DNA from: Moorella glycerini
GTDB lineage: Bacteria > Bacillota > DSM-521 > Neomoorellales > Neomoorellaceae
Direction of reading: 5' to 3'
Assembly (NCBI RefSeq): GCF_009735625.1
Contig: NZ_CP046244.1
Location: forward strand, 1-64,000
Length of the DNA: 64,000 bases
The number at the start of each line of letters is the position of its first letter. The stretch's first letter is position 1. Below, piece by piece: positions 8,689-18,734 of the stretch. The translations under genes and the position numbers were made by a program. The notes beneath the pieces were generated by a model. The model searched no databases. It was not told the DNA's origin and saw only the letters and a program-made list of their open reading frames with translations.

Positions 8689-10335
8689 TTACACCTTAAG
8701 ATTACATCGGGTTACTTTAGCCAGTGCCTCGTTTATCGCCGCCGCTCTATTCTCGGGTACAATTACTGTTAAGTGATCACCTTCCAGAAGCCTGGTATTG
8801 CCGCGGGGAATGATTTCCCTGGCTCCTCTGCGAATGGTAACCAGCAAACAATCTAGGGGTAAAACCAGGTCTTTGACCCGGCAACCGCAGGCGCTCGCCC
8901 CGCTCTCAACTACAGCCTCGACAATCAGCATTTTGTCTTTAGGAGAGGGTTTGGAAATACCGTCACTCTTCGCCCTGGCTAAATCCCGTTCCAGCAGCAT
9001 CTCATAAACGGGTAAACATCCCAGAGCCTCCGCCACTATATAAGCGATCATACAGGTAAAAAGAAGCGGTAAAATATGCTGGTAGTTACCTGTCATTTCG
9101 ATTATGAGCACAATCCCGGTAAGGGGGGAACGCACAATAGCCACGAAATAGGCAGCCATTCCAATTACCGCAAAAGATGGCCCCAGGCCCTGAAAACCAG
9201 GAATAAGCAGGCCGCTGATCTCGCCAACAAAGGAGCCCAGTAAAGCCCCCAGAACCAGGAGCGGTAGAAAGATACCCCCGGGAACCCCAGCACTGTAACT
9301 TAACATAGTTAAAAGAAACTTGACTGCAAAGAGAAGGGGGATAATACCCACTTGAACCCGGCCCCAGAGGACATCTTCTGCCAGCTGGTGGCCGCCGCCT
9401 AAAACCTGGGGTAAGAAATAGCCCAAAACCCCTGCCAGCGAGACTGCCAGCGACGCCCGCAACCAGCGGGGCAGGCCTTTTAAACTGTCTGCCACATCAA
9501 GGCTTCCTTGCAAGGTGCGATTAAAAGCCACGCCTAAAACACCGGTTAATATTCCCAGGACTAAAAATGCCGGTAAGGTGGCCAGGGGTAAAGGTAATAA
9601 TTCCTTAATGCGAAAGGTAGGAAGTGGCCCTAAAATCCTCTGGGATATCAGATCGGCAGTAACACTGGCTGCCAGGGCTCCTCCCAGTACATAGGGTGAA
9701 AAATTACGGCGCAGTTCTTCCAGGACAAAAACTACTCCCGCCAGGGGGGCGTTAAAGGCTGCCGCCAGCCCTGCTCCTGCACCACAGGCTATTAAGTGCA
9801 GTTCTTCCGTTTTGGACCGGCTAAGGCTTTTACTTACTGCCTGGCCGGCGGCAGCGCCCATTTGTACCGTCGGCCCCTCCCGGCCCAGGGATAACCCGGC
9901 CCCAATAGCCAGGACCCCGGCAATAAATTTTACCGGGATAACCCGCCACCAGATGAGCTCGCGCTGGCTAATCAGAACGGCTTCCACGTGGGGAATGCCG
10001 CTGCCGGCAGTTTCCGGAGCAAAACTGGTCAACCAGCCTGCCAGGGCACCGGCCAGGGCCCCCAGGCAGGGTAACACCAGCCAGCCCCAGCCGGGTATAC
10101 CCCGTGCCCACGTTAAAAGCTCATTGCGCCATAAGTCCCCTTCCGTCAGGACTAAGCGAAAGGCTACACCAACTACCCCGGCGCTGGTGCCCGCTAAGGC
10201 TCCTTTAAGCAGAAAACGTAAAAAATAATCATACCGCCTTAGCAGCAGGCTATCATGAATAGAATGTTTTTTAAGTAAAAGAGCTTCGTCCCGCACTTCT
10301 TTTCCTGCCCCCGCACAGGCACTTCCCGATGTCAC
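8689..10335 (-). CDS. ClC family chloride channel/transporter with C-terminal TrkA-C domain
   Basis: A 548-residue membrane protein. Selectivity-filter motifs of the ClC family are present: GSGIPHVEAVL, GREGPTVQMGA and GGIFLPLLVLGALLG. About ten hydrophobic helices occupy residues 40-440. After a linker, residues about 460-545 form a TrkA-C/RCK-C-like regulatory domain (VKDLVLPLDCLLVTIRRGAR, then GDHLTVIVPE). Such proteins exchange chloride for protons or pass chloride or fluoride across the inner membrane. The GTG start at 10335 has only a weak ribosome site, so a slightly later start is possible. It is a single-gene unit with a shared terminator. Confidence 0.9.
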   Translation of the reverse strand: MTSGSACAGAGKEVRDEALLLKKHSIHDSLLLRRYDYFLRFLLKGALAGTSAGVVGVAFRLVLTEGDLWRNELLTWARGIPGWGWLVLPCLGALAGALAGWLTSFAPETAGSGIPHVEAVLISQRELIWWRVIPVKFIAGVLAIGAGLSLGREGPTVQMGAAAGQAVSKSLSRSKTEELHLIACGAGAGLAAAFNAPLAGVVFVLEELRRNFSPYVLGGALAASVTADLISQRILGPLPTFRIKELLPLPLATLPAFLVLGILTGVLGVAFNRTLQGSLDVADSLKGLPRWLRASLAVSLAGVLGYFLPQVLGGGHQLAEDVLWGRVQVGIIPLLFAVKFLLTMLSYSAGVPGGIFLPLLVLGALLGSFVGEISGLLIPGFQGLGPSFAVIGMAAYFVAIVRSPLTGIVLIIEMTGNYQHILPLLFTCMIAYIVAEALGCLPVYEMLLERDLARAKSDGISKPSPKDKMLIVEAVVESGASACGCRVKDLVLPLDCLLVTIRRGAREIIPRGNTRLLEGDHLTVIVPENRAAAINEALAKVTRCNLKV

Positions 10336-10383
10336 TTTTCCATTGTACCACCCCTTGACTTTTTTGTTAAGCCCATTCCCATT

Positions 10384-11328
10384 TTATGAATGTTTCTTCT
10401 CCGTTACCCGGACTTTATTGATACATTTCACCAGGGCTTTGACAAAGGCCGCCCGGCCCTGGCTACCGGTGAAAACGGGTTGATAGTCCAGTTCCCGGGC
10501 TGCTTTTTCCCAGCTGAGATCCCACACTTCGTTTAAAAAGACCGGTCCCGTCCATTCTCCTGGAGGAATTACTTGTAACTCCGAGCCGGAGCCGGTTAGT
10601 TCAATAAGCAGGCTGGCGATTTCTTCCCAGCTCAAATAAAGGCTCCCCAGGTTATAGGTTTGCCCGGCGGCCCCCGACCTGCTGAGGGCCAGCCGGCAGG
10701 CCAGGGCCAGGTCGGCCAGACTGACAAGTGTGCCCCCGGCAAGAACCGGCACCTGGATGGAGTCATCATGGAGTACCGCCCGTACCAGATTCCGCAAATG
10801 CCGGCCGCCGATTTCCTCGCCGAAGGCCCACCAGAAACGGAAAATGGTAACCGGTAAGCCCTGCTCGCGATAATAGTGGCGGCATAATTCCTCAGCCGCA
10901 AATTTACCCAGAGCATAAATGGGCTTACGGGCTTCACCTACCAGGCAGGGGTGGTCCTCGAGAACGGGCCGGGTTGTAGCCCGGCCATAAACTGTAGCCG
11001 TGCTGGTATAGATAAAATGTTTGACGCCAGCCCTGACAGATGCTGCCAGTAGATTTATATGCCCGACCAGGTCGCCACCAAAAATATCCAGGGGTTCATC
11101 GCTGAAGCTCCAGGCCAGGTGGATCACTGCCTCCACGCCGTCTACGGCCCGGGCTACCAGTTCCTTATCCTCCAGATTGCCCCCGCATAGATTGACCTGG
11201 CTGCTCCCGGGGCTATCAAGAAAACTTAGGGCCCGGTCCAGTACCCGCACCTGGTGGCCGTGATAACAGAAATCCTGGACCAGGTAGCGGCCAACATCGC
11301 CCGCACCGCCGGTTACCAGTATTTGCAT
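10384..11328 (-). CDS. NAD-dependent epimerase/dehydratase (extended SDR)
   Basis: Start ATG 11328 has GGAGG 8 bases upstream, giving 314 residues. The N-terminus is a Rossmann fold with the extended-SDR pattern TGGAGDVGRYL. The catalytic region shows Ser/Thr at YTSTATVYG and the YxxxK pair in IYALGKFAAEEL. FRFWWAFGEEIGGRHLRNLV follows. It probably acts on a nucleotide-sugar or related substrate using NAD(P). The family is too broad to name the substrate, and neither neighbour (ClC, oxalate-type transporter) helps. Confidence 0.85.
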   Translation of the reverse strand: MQILVTGGAGDVGRYLVQDFCYHGHQVRVLDRALSFLDSPGSSQVNLCGGNLEDKELVARAVDGVEAVIHLAWSFSDEPLDIFGGDLVGHINLLAASVRAGVKHFIYTSTATVYGRATTRPVLEDHPCLVGEARKPIYALGKFAAEELCRHYYREQGLPVTIFRFWWAFGEEIGGRHLRNLVRAVLHDDSIQVPVLAGGTLVSLADLALACRLALSRSGAAGQTYNLGSLYLSWEEIASLLIELTGSGSELQVIPPGEWTGPVFLNEVWDLSWEKAARELDYQPVFTGSQGRAAFVKALVKCINKVRVTEKKHS

Positions 11329-11435
11329 GGTCAATACCTCCCTTCCCGTATTAAAAGCGGGGGTACTAAAGTACCGCCCGCTTTAACTTAAATTTTTAGC
11401 AAACTATAATTAATGTACAATTAACTTAGCAAGAG

Positions 11436-12731
11436 CTATGCTTGCGTTGTAAAGCCACCATCACCAGACTTCATACTTGGTAGCACTGGTTTTGGCATAC
11501 TACGCAAAACCAGGGCTCCCAGAGCTGCTAAAAAGGCCATTAAAGCAGATACATAAAATACCAGGGACCAACCAGCTGCCTGGACCAGCAGGGCGGCCAC
11601 ATATCCACCCAGAATGCCACCAAATCCTTTAGCGCTATAAACAACACCGTAATTACTGGCTGCATAAGTGGTACCAAACCTGTCTGCTGTGGCGGGAGGG
11701 AACAGGGAGTAAATTTCACCCCAGGTAAGCATGATGCAGAAGATCAAAGCAACAAACAGCCAGGGGTTGCGCCCTAAGGTGGGCATTAAAGCAATAAAGA
11801 TCGCATTTAGAGTATAAGCCACAAACATTGTGTTTTCCCGGCCGAACTTATCAGAAATTGCCCCCCATAGTATCCGGCCCAGGCCGTTAGAAATACGGTC
11901 CGCCGTCACACCCATAATCACAAAACTGGCAGCAATACCCACATCTTTGGCAAAGGGCTTTGTTTGCGCGGTCACCATCAGGCCACCGGTAGCCATAAAA
12001 ATGAACATGATATAAATCAGCCAGAAGTGGGGGGTCCGTATCATTTCCCAGGGAGCAAAACCTCTCTTTTCATCCTGTTTTGTTTTATCCCTGGTGCTAT
12101 GAGTTGAATGGCTTCTTTCCCAGGGCGGGTAACGGAGAATCTGGGCAACTATTAAAATAATAAACCCTTGCAATATACCAGTATAAAGGAATGCTGCAGC
12201 ATAGCCCTGGGTTGCAAGTATTTTGCCGATAATTGGTATGAACGGCGCCGAACCGCCACCAAAGCCCGCGGCAATCAGGCCAGAAGCCAGGCCCCTCCTA
12301 TCGGGGAACCACCTGACAGCTACGGCAATACTGCCACCGTAAACAAAACCAGCACCAAGGCCAGCCAGGGCATAGAAAAAGTACAAGGCAGGCAATGATT
12401 TCACAAATGCTAATGCCGTCCAGCCGATACCCACGAGTATACCGGCAACCGTAAAGAATATTTTGGGACCAAAACGATCTAATAAATAACCTTCTACGGG
12501 TTGGGTATATGTTTCAAACATAATAAAAAGCGTAAACCCGAGTTGCACTGCCGGCAGTTTCCAACCGAAAGCTTCCTGCAACGGGGGTACAAACAAAGTC
12601 CAGGCATATTGCAAATTGGCGATCATGATCATTCCAATAATCGCAGATACTAATTGTACCCACCTATTACCAAGGAAAGGACCATAAACCTCACGGGCAT
12701 CATACATGGCAGGCTGAGTTTGCAAAGCCAT
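11436..12731 (-). CDS. MFS transporter, OFA family (oxalate/formate antiporter-like)
   Basis: A 431-residue major facilitator with about 12 hydrophobic helices and a charged central loop near residues 205-225. MFS motif A-like segments appear as GYLLDRFGPK and WGAISDKFGR. The N-terminal NRWVQLVSAIIGMIMIANLQ and YAWTLFVPPLQEAFGWKLP are typical of the OxlT/OFA group. It lies downstream of the oxalate oxidoreductase genes on the same strand, so oxalate uptake, perhaps against formate, is the likely role. GGGAGG precedes the ATG. A strong hairpin separates it from the beta-subunit gene, so it may have its own promoter. Substrate is inferred from context. Confidence 0.87.
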   Translation of the reverse strand: MALQTQPAMYDAREVYGPFLGNRWVQLVSAIIGMIMIANLQYAWTLFVPPLQEAFGWKLPAVQLGFTLFIMFETYTQPVEGYLLDRFGPKIFFTVAGILVGIGWTALAFVKSLPALYFFYALAGLGAGFVYGGSIAVAVRWFPDRRGLASGLIAAGFGGGSAPFIPIIGKILATQGYAAAFLYTGILQGFIILIVAQILRYPPWERSHSTHSTRDKTKQDEKRGFAPWEMIRTPHFWLIYIMFIFMATGGLMVTAQTKPFAKDVGIAASFVIMGVTADRISNGLGRILWGAISDKFGRENTMFVAYTLNAIFIALMPTLGRNPWLFVALIFCIMLTWGEIYSLFPPATADRFGTTYAASNYGVVYSAKGFGGILGGYVAALLVQAAGWSLVFYVSALMAFLAALGALVLRSMPKPVLPSMKSGDGGFTTQA

Positions 12732-12947
12732 TTAGAGCACCTCCCAAAATAATCTTATTATTTTACCCTTTATTTAATTTATTCCTTTTCCATTCTTATG
12801 TCGATTTTAATCGATTTTAATGGCTATATTTGGGAGGTAGAATGGCTATTGCTCTTACATTGTAATGATTAAGTAATGAAAGATTGCAACAGTATTTGCT
12901 ATCACTCTCGAATCCTGGAACATAATAAATAAAACATCTAATCAACT

Positions 12948-12982
12948 CCTGCCCCCGGGTTTTTTATTAACCCGGAGGCAGG
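12948..12982. terminator. strong hairpin between oxalate oxidoreductase and transporter genes
   Basis: CCTGCCCCCGGGTT at 12948-12961 pairs with AACCCGGAGGCAGG at 12969-12982 with one mismatch. On the minus strand the tail is not a clean U run, so it may be a terminator or an mRNA-stabilising hairpin. Confidence 0.6.
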
Positions 12983-12992
12983 TGTTCTTTCT

Positions 12993-13967
<975 letters not shown>

Positions 13968-15155
13968 TTATAATTCAAAGGGGATCCAGTAAGCAGTCTG
14001 CTCAACTTTGCCTGTTTTAGCGATTTCCTTTAACTTCTGGTACATGCGGTAGAATTCGTCGTGGGTGACAACCTCGCCGCCCAGGCCAGCTACAAAACCG
14101 ACAGTCTTGACTTTATCGCCGTAATCGTAAAGGGCCGCCCGCAGTTCCGACAGGAGGACACCGCCGCTGCAGGAAATGCCGAAGTTGGCCGAGACATCCA
14201 GGACGCCTATGGCCTTGAATTTAGACAGCCGCTCTTTTATCTGTTCTGTCGGGAAGGGCCGGAAGGTCCTGAGCCTTGCCACGCCAACCTTTTCACCCAG
14301 GTTGCGCAGGCGCCGGGCCACTGCTTTGGCCGTTTCCATGTGGGCACCCTGGCCGAACATGATGAGCTCAGCGTCATCCGTCAGGTATTCATCCAGATAG
14401 GGATCATATTTGCGACCAAAGATGCGGGCGAATTCATCGCAGGCCTCTTCTAAAACCTTGTGCACGTTTTTAACGGCCTGGTAGCGCTGGTACTGCAGGG
14501 GCGGTCCCATGGCCGGCTCAATCTGGGGACCGATGATCTGCGGGTTCCTGGGATCCAGGACATGGTGGTTCTTGTAAGGCGGCAGGAACTCTTTCACCTG
14601 GGCCTCGTCGGGAATATCCACCCGTCCCAGGATATGGCTGACGAAGTAGCCATCCAGGCAGGCGTACTGGGGCAGCAAAACCCGCGGGTCTTCACCTACC
14701 CGGTAGTAAATCAGGGTATTGTCCAGGGCTTCCTGGGGCGTGGAGGCCCAGCCCTGGATCCAGCCCTGGTCGCGGCAGCACTCGGCATCGGTATGCTCTT
14801 CGCCAAAGTCACCGGGCGGGTCCAGGGTGCGGTCGGCTATGGCCATTTGCACCGGCAGGCGCTCACCGGAAATGGGGGAATAGACTTCGAAAGCATAGGT
14901 TACCCCCACGCCGGAACTGCCGGTAAAGACCCGCGCCCCGGCAGCCGAAGCCCCGTAGACAACGCTCAGCTGGGCGTGCTCGCCTTCGCCGTGGATGAAC
15001 TCGGCATCCAGTTCACCGTCGGCCACCATACGGGCCAGTTCCGACATAATGCCGGTATAGGGGCGGATGGGGTAGGAACAGATCACATCAACATCAGCCA
15101 GGCGGACGCCATGGGCCACTGCCACGCAACCAGAAATATTTCTTACTTTACCCAT
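13968..15155 (-). CDS. oxalate oxidoreductase alpha subunit
   Basis: A 395-residue catalytic subunit. Start ATG 15155 has AGGAGG at proper spacing; a GTG three codons earlier overlaps the ribosome site. With this start the chain has Arg31 in CSYPIRPYTGIM, Arg109 and Asp112 in ADRTLDPPGD, and Phe117. To my recollection these are the residues that contact oxalate and the switch loop in the Moorella thermoacetica enzyme. Pyruvate oxidoreductases have other residues there. The rest follows the PFOR alpha pattern, including the C-terminal domain (FGQGAHMETAKAVARRLRNL). It is in an operon with the gamma-delta and beta genes, 22 and 30 bases apart. Confidence 0.93.
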   Translation of the reverse strand: MGKVRNISGCVAVAHGVRLADVDVICSYPIRPYTGIMSELARMVADGELDAEFIHGEGEHAQLSVVYGASAAGARVFTGSSGVGVTYAFEVYSPISGERLPVQMAIADRTLDPPGDFGEEHTDAECCRDQGWIQGWASTPQEALDNTLIYYRVGEDPRVLLPQYACLDGYFVSHILGRVDIPDEAQVKEFLPPYKNHHVLDPRNPQIIGPQIEPAMGPPLQYQRYQAVKNVHKVLEEACDEFARIFGRKYDPYLDEYLTDDAELIMFGQGAHMETAKAVARRLRNLGEKVGVARLRTFRPFPTEQIKERLSKFKAIGVLDVSANFGISCSGGVLLSELRAALYDYGDKVKTVGFVAGLGGEVVTHDEFYRMYQKLKEIAKTGKVEQTAYWIPFEL

Positions 15156-15176
15156 CTTTTTCACCTCCTGAAAAGA

Positions 15177-16124
15177 TTAATTTTTAAAATCTAATTCTGG
15201 AACGTTACTCAAAGCACCGCTGGGGCAGACGGCGGTGCAGAGACCGCAACCTTTGCAGTATTTGAGGTTAAAGGTAGGTCCCTCATCGGTCATGGTTATG
15301 CAGGAATCGGGGCAGGAGATCCAGCAGGTCCAGCACTGGGTACAGGCTTCCTGGTTGAGAACAGGCCGCTGGATGCGCCAGTTACCGGTAATCATGCCTG
15401 CATTTTCGGTCTGCGGCGAGGGTACGGTGCCGGCAAAGGGCATTTGCTTCAAAAGCTCCCTGGCCGTTACGGCTACTTCTTCTACCACTTCATGGGCCGG
15501 AAGTTGCCTTATTTGCGCTTCTTCATAACCCCGGCGCATGGCGGCAAGATTTTTGACTACTGCTGTCAGGTTATCAATATCCACAATACCGGTTGCCTTG
15601 ACAACGGCTCCGGCAATGGGGGCGGCTATACCGGCGCCAATTCCGGTAGCGTCAGTCGCGCCTTCAGCGCCGGATAGGGTCATAATGGCCTGGGCCATGC
15701 TATTGGCATCAACGGTAACAACCCGGGCCAGGTTGCCGGTATCGCCGAGGAATTCCAGGATGGTATCAATGCTGCGCCTGGTATTAACCACCAGGGTGCT
15801 GCCCGGCTTGATACCCTTCAGGATGGGGACACCCTTGACCAGGGCTTCCTCAACGACAACGACAATATCGGGGTTCTCATTTTCGTAAATGTACTTGCTT
15901 TCAATGGGATCGCTGCTGATGCGGGCGTAGGCCCGTACCGGGACATAGATACGGTCGGGGAGATCGACATAGTTCTCCCACGCTTGCACATACTTGCCTT
16001 CTCTAGCAGCAGCTTCCGTTAAGGCCACCACGATGTCGCGGGCGTCTTTATTCATGACCACGCCGCGGGCCCAGACGGTAATCTGCTTCAGGTTGGGTTC
16101 GACAAAGAGTTCTTGCGTGGACAA
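15177..16124 (-). CDS. oxalate oxidoreductase gamma-delta fused subunit (ferredoxin domain)
   Basis: A 315-residue fusion. Residues about 15-195 form the gamma domain of 2-oxoacid oxidoreductases. The C-terminal 80 residues are a two-cluster ferredoxin (CTQCWTCWISCPDSC, then CKGCGLCTAVCPSGAL), which carries electrons from TPP to external ferredoxin. The probable start is TTG at 16124 with AAAGGAGG 8 bases before it. It is the first of the three enzyme genes. The gap of about 155 bases to the CDC48-type ATPase upstream holds no other convincing gene. Confidence 0.92.
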   Translation of the reverse strand: MSTQELFVEPNLKQITVWARGVVMNKDARDIVVALTEAAAREGKYVQAWENYVDLPDRIYVPVRAYARISSDPIESKYIYENENPDIVVVVEEALVKGVPILKGIKPGSTLVVNTRRSIDTILEFLGDTGNLARVVTVDANSMAQAIMTLSGAEGATDATGIGAGIAAPIAGAVVKATGIVDIDNLTAVVKNLAAMRRGYEEAQIRQLPAHEVVEEVAVTARELLKQMPFAGTVPSPQTENAGMITGNWRIQRPVLNQEACTQCWTCWISCPDSCITMTDEGPTFNLKYCKGCGLCTAVCPSGALSNVPELDFKN

Positions 16125-16278
16125 TTGACGTTCCTCCTTTCTAGCCTGCCAGTGCTACATAGATGGTGTTTCCCACGGCCGGGAGCATTCCCGGCCGCCG
16201 GTACCCGGGGAATTCCAATGGCTGGAACACGCCCTGCCCCGGCCGCCACTTTATAAGTTACTGCTTTATCTTCCAGCC

Positions 16279-18504
16279 TCACCTCCCCAGCCTGCTCACT
16301 GCTCCGGGAATTACATTATTCCAGACGGGGCGGACACTGCGGTTATCCACCCCGGTCCGCACCTGGTGTTTTTCCCCCTGGATTTCAGCCAGGGCCTGCT
16401 CCAGGTGGCGGGTTTTGATAACACCCCGCCCTGGTTCGTTAGCCGTATCTCCCTTCACTATTTCGGCTACAGCCAGCAAGGCTGCCCGTTTACACACGGC
16501 TTCTATTTCTGAGCCTACCAGCCCTTCGGCTGCCTGGGCCAGGTTGTCTAAATTCAGGCCGCGTTCCACCGGACGGGAGCGTAAATAAATCGCGAATATT
16601 TCTCGCCGGGCCGCCTGGTCCGGGTAAGGAAACTCCAGGATCTGGTCAAAGCGTCCGGGCCGGAGGACGGCCGGGTCGAGGATGTCAATCCGGTTGGTTG
16701 CCCCCAGGACGATTACTTCCCGCAGGTCCTCCAGGCCGTCCAGTTCCATCAAGAATTGGGATACCAGGCGGCTGCCAATGTTGCTCCCTTCGCCGCTTTT
16801 ACGGGCGGGCAGCAGGGCATCGATTTCATCAAAAAACAGGAGGCAGGGAGAGGCCTGGCGCGCCTTGCGAAAAATCTCATGCAGGGTCTTTTCCGCCTCC
16901 CCCCACCAGTGGGAAAAGAGGAGGGAACTGTTGACAGGGATAAAATTTATCCCGCTTTCCCGGGCGAGGGCCCTGGCAACCAGGGTCTTGCCTGTGCCCG
17001 GCGGCCCGGAAAGCAAGATGCCTTTCGGTGCCGGCAGGTCAAATTGCTGGAAAAGCTCGGGATACAGCAGGGGCCACTGGACCATGGCCTGGAGGCGCTC
17101 TTTAATCTCGGCGAGGCCCCCTACATCTTGCCACCCGGCCGAGGGAATCTCCATGGCAAACTCCCGCGTTGCCGAGGGCTCTACCTCTGCCAGGGCATCC
17201 AGAAAGTCACGCATGGTTACCTGGAGTTGCAGGTCATCCAGGGAGCCTTTCCCCAGCTGGAACCGGGCCAGGCCGCGGCGCAGGGCGTACATGCCTGCTT
17301 CCCGGCAGAGGGCGGCCAGATCGGCACCGACAAAGCCGTGGGTAATGGCTGCCAGTCGATCTAAGGAGACATCTCCTGCCAGGGACATGCCCCGGGTGTG
17401 AATCTGCAAAATCTCCCGCCGGCCCCGCTGGTCGGGCACGTTAATGGCTATCTCCCGGTCAAAGCGGCCCGGGCGCCGCAGGGCCGGGTCCACCAGGTCG
17501 GGAATGTTTGTGGCTGCGATCACAATGACATTGCCGCGGGATTCCAGCCCGTCCATCAAGGCCAGCAACTGGGCCACCACGCGCTTTTCGACATCGCCGT
17601 GAACGTCGGCCCGGCGGGGCGCGATGGCATCAATCTCATCCAGGAAAATGATGCTCGGTGCCTTTTTCCTGGCCTCGTCAAAAACCTGGCGCAGGCGGGC
17701 TTCGCTTTCGCCGTAGTATTTATGCATTATTTCCGGGCCGTTGACATGAATGAATTGGGCATCCGTTTCGGAAGCTACGGCCCGGGCAATGAGGGTTTTG
17801 CCCGTACCGGGAGCGCCGTACATGAGAATACCCTTCGGCGCTTCCACACCCAGCCGGTGAAACAATTGCGGGTATTTCAGGGGGAGTTCGATAATTTCCC
17901 GGACCCGCTGGACTTCTTTGGCCAGGCCGCCAATATCTTCATATGTCACCCGCTGGCCCCGGCCTTCCGTGTCCTCGCCGCCTTTAAAGCGTACCGCCGT
18001 GTCGCGGGTAATAACTACCGCTCCCCGGGGCGCTACCCCTTCGACAGTAAAGGCCTCATCGCCACCGGCAAACTGGGGGATGGTTATCTGGTCCCCGAGC
18101 ATTACTGCGCGGCCAATTAAATATTTTTTCAAGTGAACAATCTCATGTTCACCGGCCAGGGTCCAGCCCGGGAGTACCGGTGCCAGGATGACGGTCCGGG
18201 CCGGCTGCCAATCCTGGCTGGTCAGGGTAATGCCTTCACCAATACCGACCCCGGCATTCTGTCTTAAAATACCGTCCATCTGGATGTTCCCGGGCGGGCA
18301 CCCCTCTTGAAAGGCAGGCATAACCCTGCCCACCGTCGTCCGCTTGCCGGTAATGGCTACCACATCATTAGGTTTTAAGCCCAATTCTTCCATCACGTCG
18401 GAAAGTACTCTCACAATACCCTTGCGGGCATCTTCGACCATACCTTCACAAACACGGAGTTTAACACCAGCTGCGGGCATAAAAAGCGTCCCCTCGCCGT
18501 CCAT
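16279..18504 (-). CDS. CDC48/VAT-type double AAA+ ATPase
   Basis: A 741-residue hexameric unfoldase of the kind common in archaea and eukaryotes. Residues about 12-95 resemble the CDC48 N-domain double-psi barrel (PNDVVAITGKRTTVGRVMPA). The D1 domain has Walker A GAPGTGKT at 230-237, Walker B IIFLDEID at 285-292, and arginine fingers near 344-347 (RRPGRFD). The D2 domain has GPPGTGKT at 500-507 and LLFFDEID at 555-562. Both domains look intact. It starts 12 bases after a palindromic site that suits the upstream GntR regulator. It precedes the oxalate oxidoreductase genes, so it may help assemble or turn over that iron-sulfur enzyme; this is inference. Confidence 0.93.
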   Translation of the reverse strand: MDGEGTLFMPAAGVKLRVCEGMVEDARKGIVRVLSDVMEELGLKPNDVVAITGKRTTVGRVMPAFQEGCPPGNIQMDGILRQNAGVGIGEGITLTSQDWQPARTVILAPVLPGWTLAGEHEIVHLKKYLIGRAVMLGDQITIPQFAGGDEAFTVEGVAPRGAVVITRDTAVRFKGGEDTEGRGQRVTYEDIGGLAKEVQRVREIIELPLKYPQLFHRLGVEAPKGILMYGAPGTGKTLIARAVASETDAQFIHVNGPEIMHKYYGESEARLRQVFDEARKKAPSIIFLDEIDAIAPRRADVHGDVEKRVVAQLLALMDGLESRGNVIVIAATNIPDLVDPALRRPGRFDREIAINVPDQRGRREILQIHTRGMSLAGDVSLDRLAAITHGFVGADLAALCREAGMYALRRGLARFQLGKGSLDDLQLQVTMRDFLDALAEVEPSATREFAMEIPSAGWQDVGGLAEIKERLQAMVQWPLLYPELFQQFDLPAPKGILLSGPPGTGKTLVARALARESGINFIPVNSSLLFSHWWGEAEKTLHEIFRKARQASPCLLFFDEIDALLPARKSGEGSNIGSRLVSQFLMELDGLEDLREVIVLGATNRIDILDPAVLRPGRFDQILEFPYPDQAARREIFAIYLRSRPVERGLNLDNLAQAAEGLVGSEIEAVCKRAALLAVAEIVKGDTANEPGRGVIKTRHLEQALAEIQGEKHQVRTGVDNRSVRPVWNNVIPGAVSRLGR

Positions 18505-18515
18505 TTAATATTACT

Positions 18516-18530
18516 GGTATACGGTATACC
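18516..18530. promoter_or_regulatory. candidate GntR operator upstream of the oxalate operon
   Basis: GGTATACGGTATACC is a palindrome with 7-base arms and one central base, located 12 bases before the ATPase start. Related sites lie at 18659 and 19484, flanking the GntR gene, which suggests control by that protein. Confidence 0.6.
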
Positions 18531-18658
18531 TTGAATACAGTTTTTAAAACTGTTTCTCCTGCACCTGTACGCTCCTGAACTTTATAGCCTGTCGAATTTA
18601 TGCTACTTATGTCAGCTATTTTAGACCACCAACAGACCAGATATTAAATATCGTGTTT

Positions 18659-18666
18659 GGTATACC
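18659..18666. promoter_or_regulatory. second GGTATACC palindrome
   Basis: The 8-base palindrome GGTATACC (within TTTGGTATACCTTTT) repeats the arm of the 18516 site. It lies between the GntR gene and the ATPase gene. A short site, significant mainly because of its neighbours. Confidence 0.4.
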
Positions 18667-18734
18667 TTTTGTTTGCCTTTAAAATTATTCGACACCTCGC
18701 CGGAGATTCCTGCTGGTTAAGCAAAACTTTTTCG

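Noticed and set aside
16088-16282. Small minus-strand ORF in the gap before the oxalate gamma-delta gene
   Set aside because: Its GTG overlaps the ATPase stop and its 3' end overlaps the next gene by 37 bases. The composition is arginine- and glycine-rich and no ribosome site is well placed. A frameshifted reading gives NTIYVALAG, but this is too weak to call.
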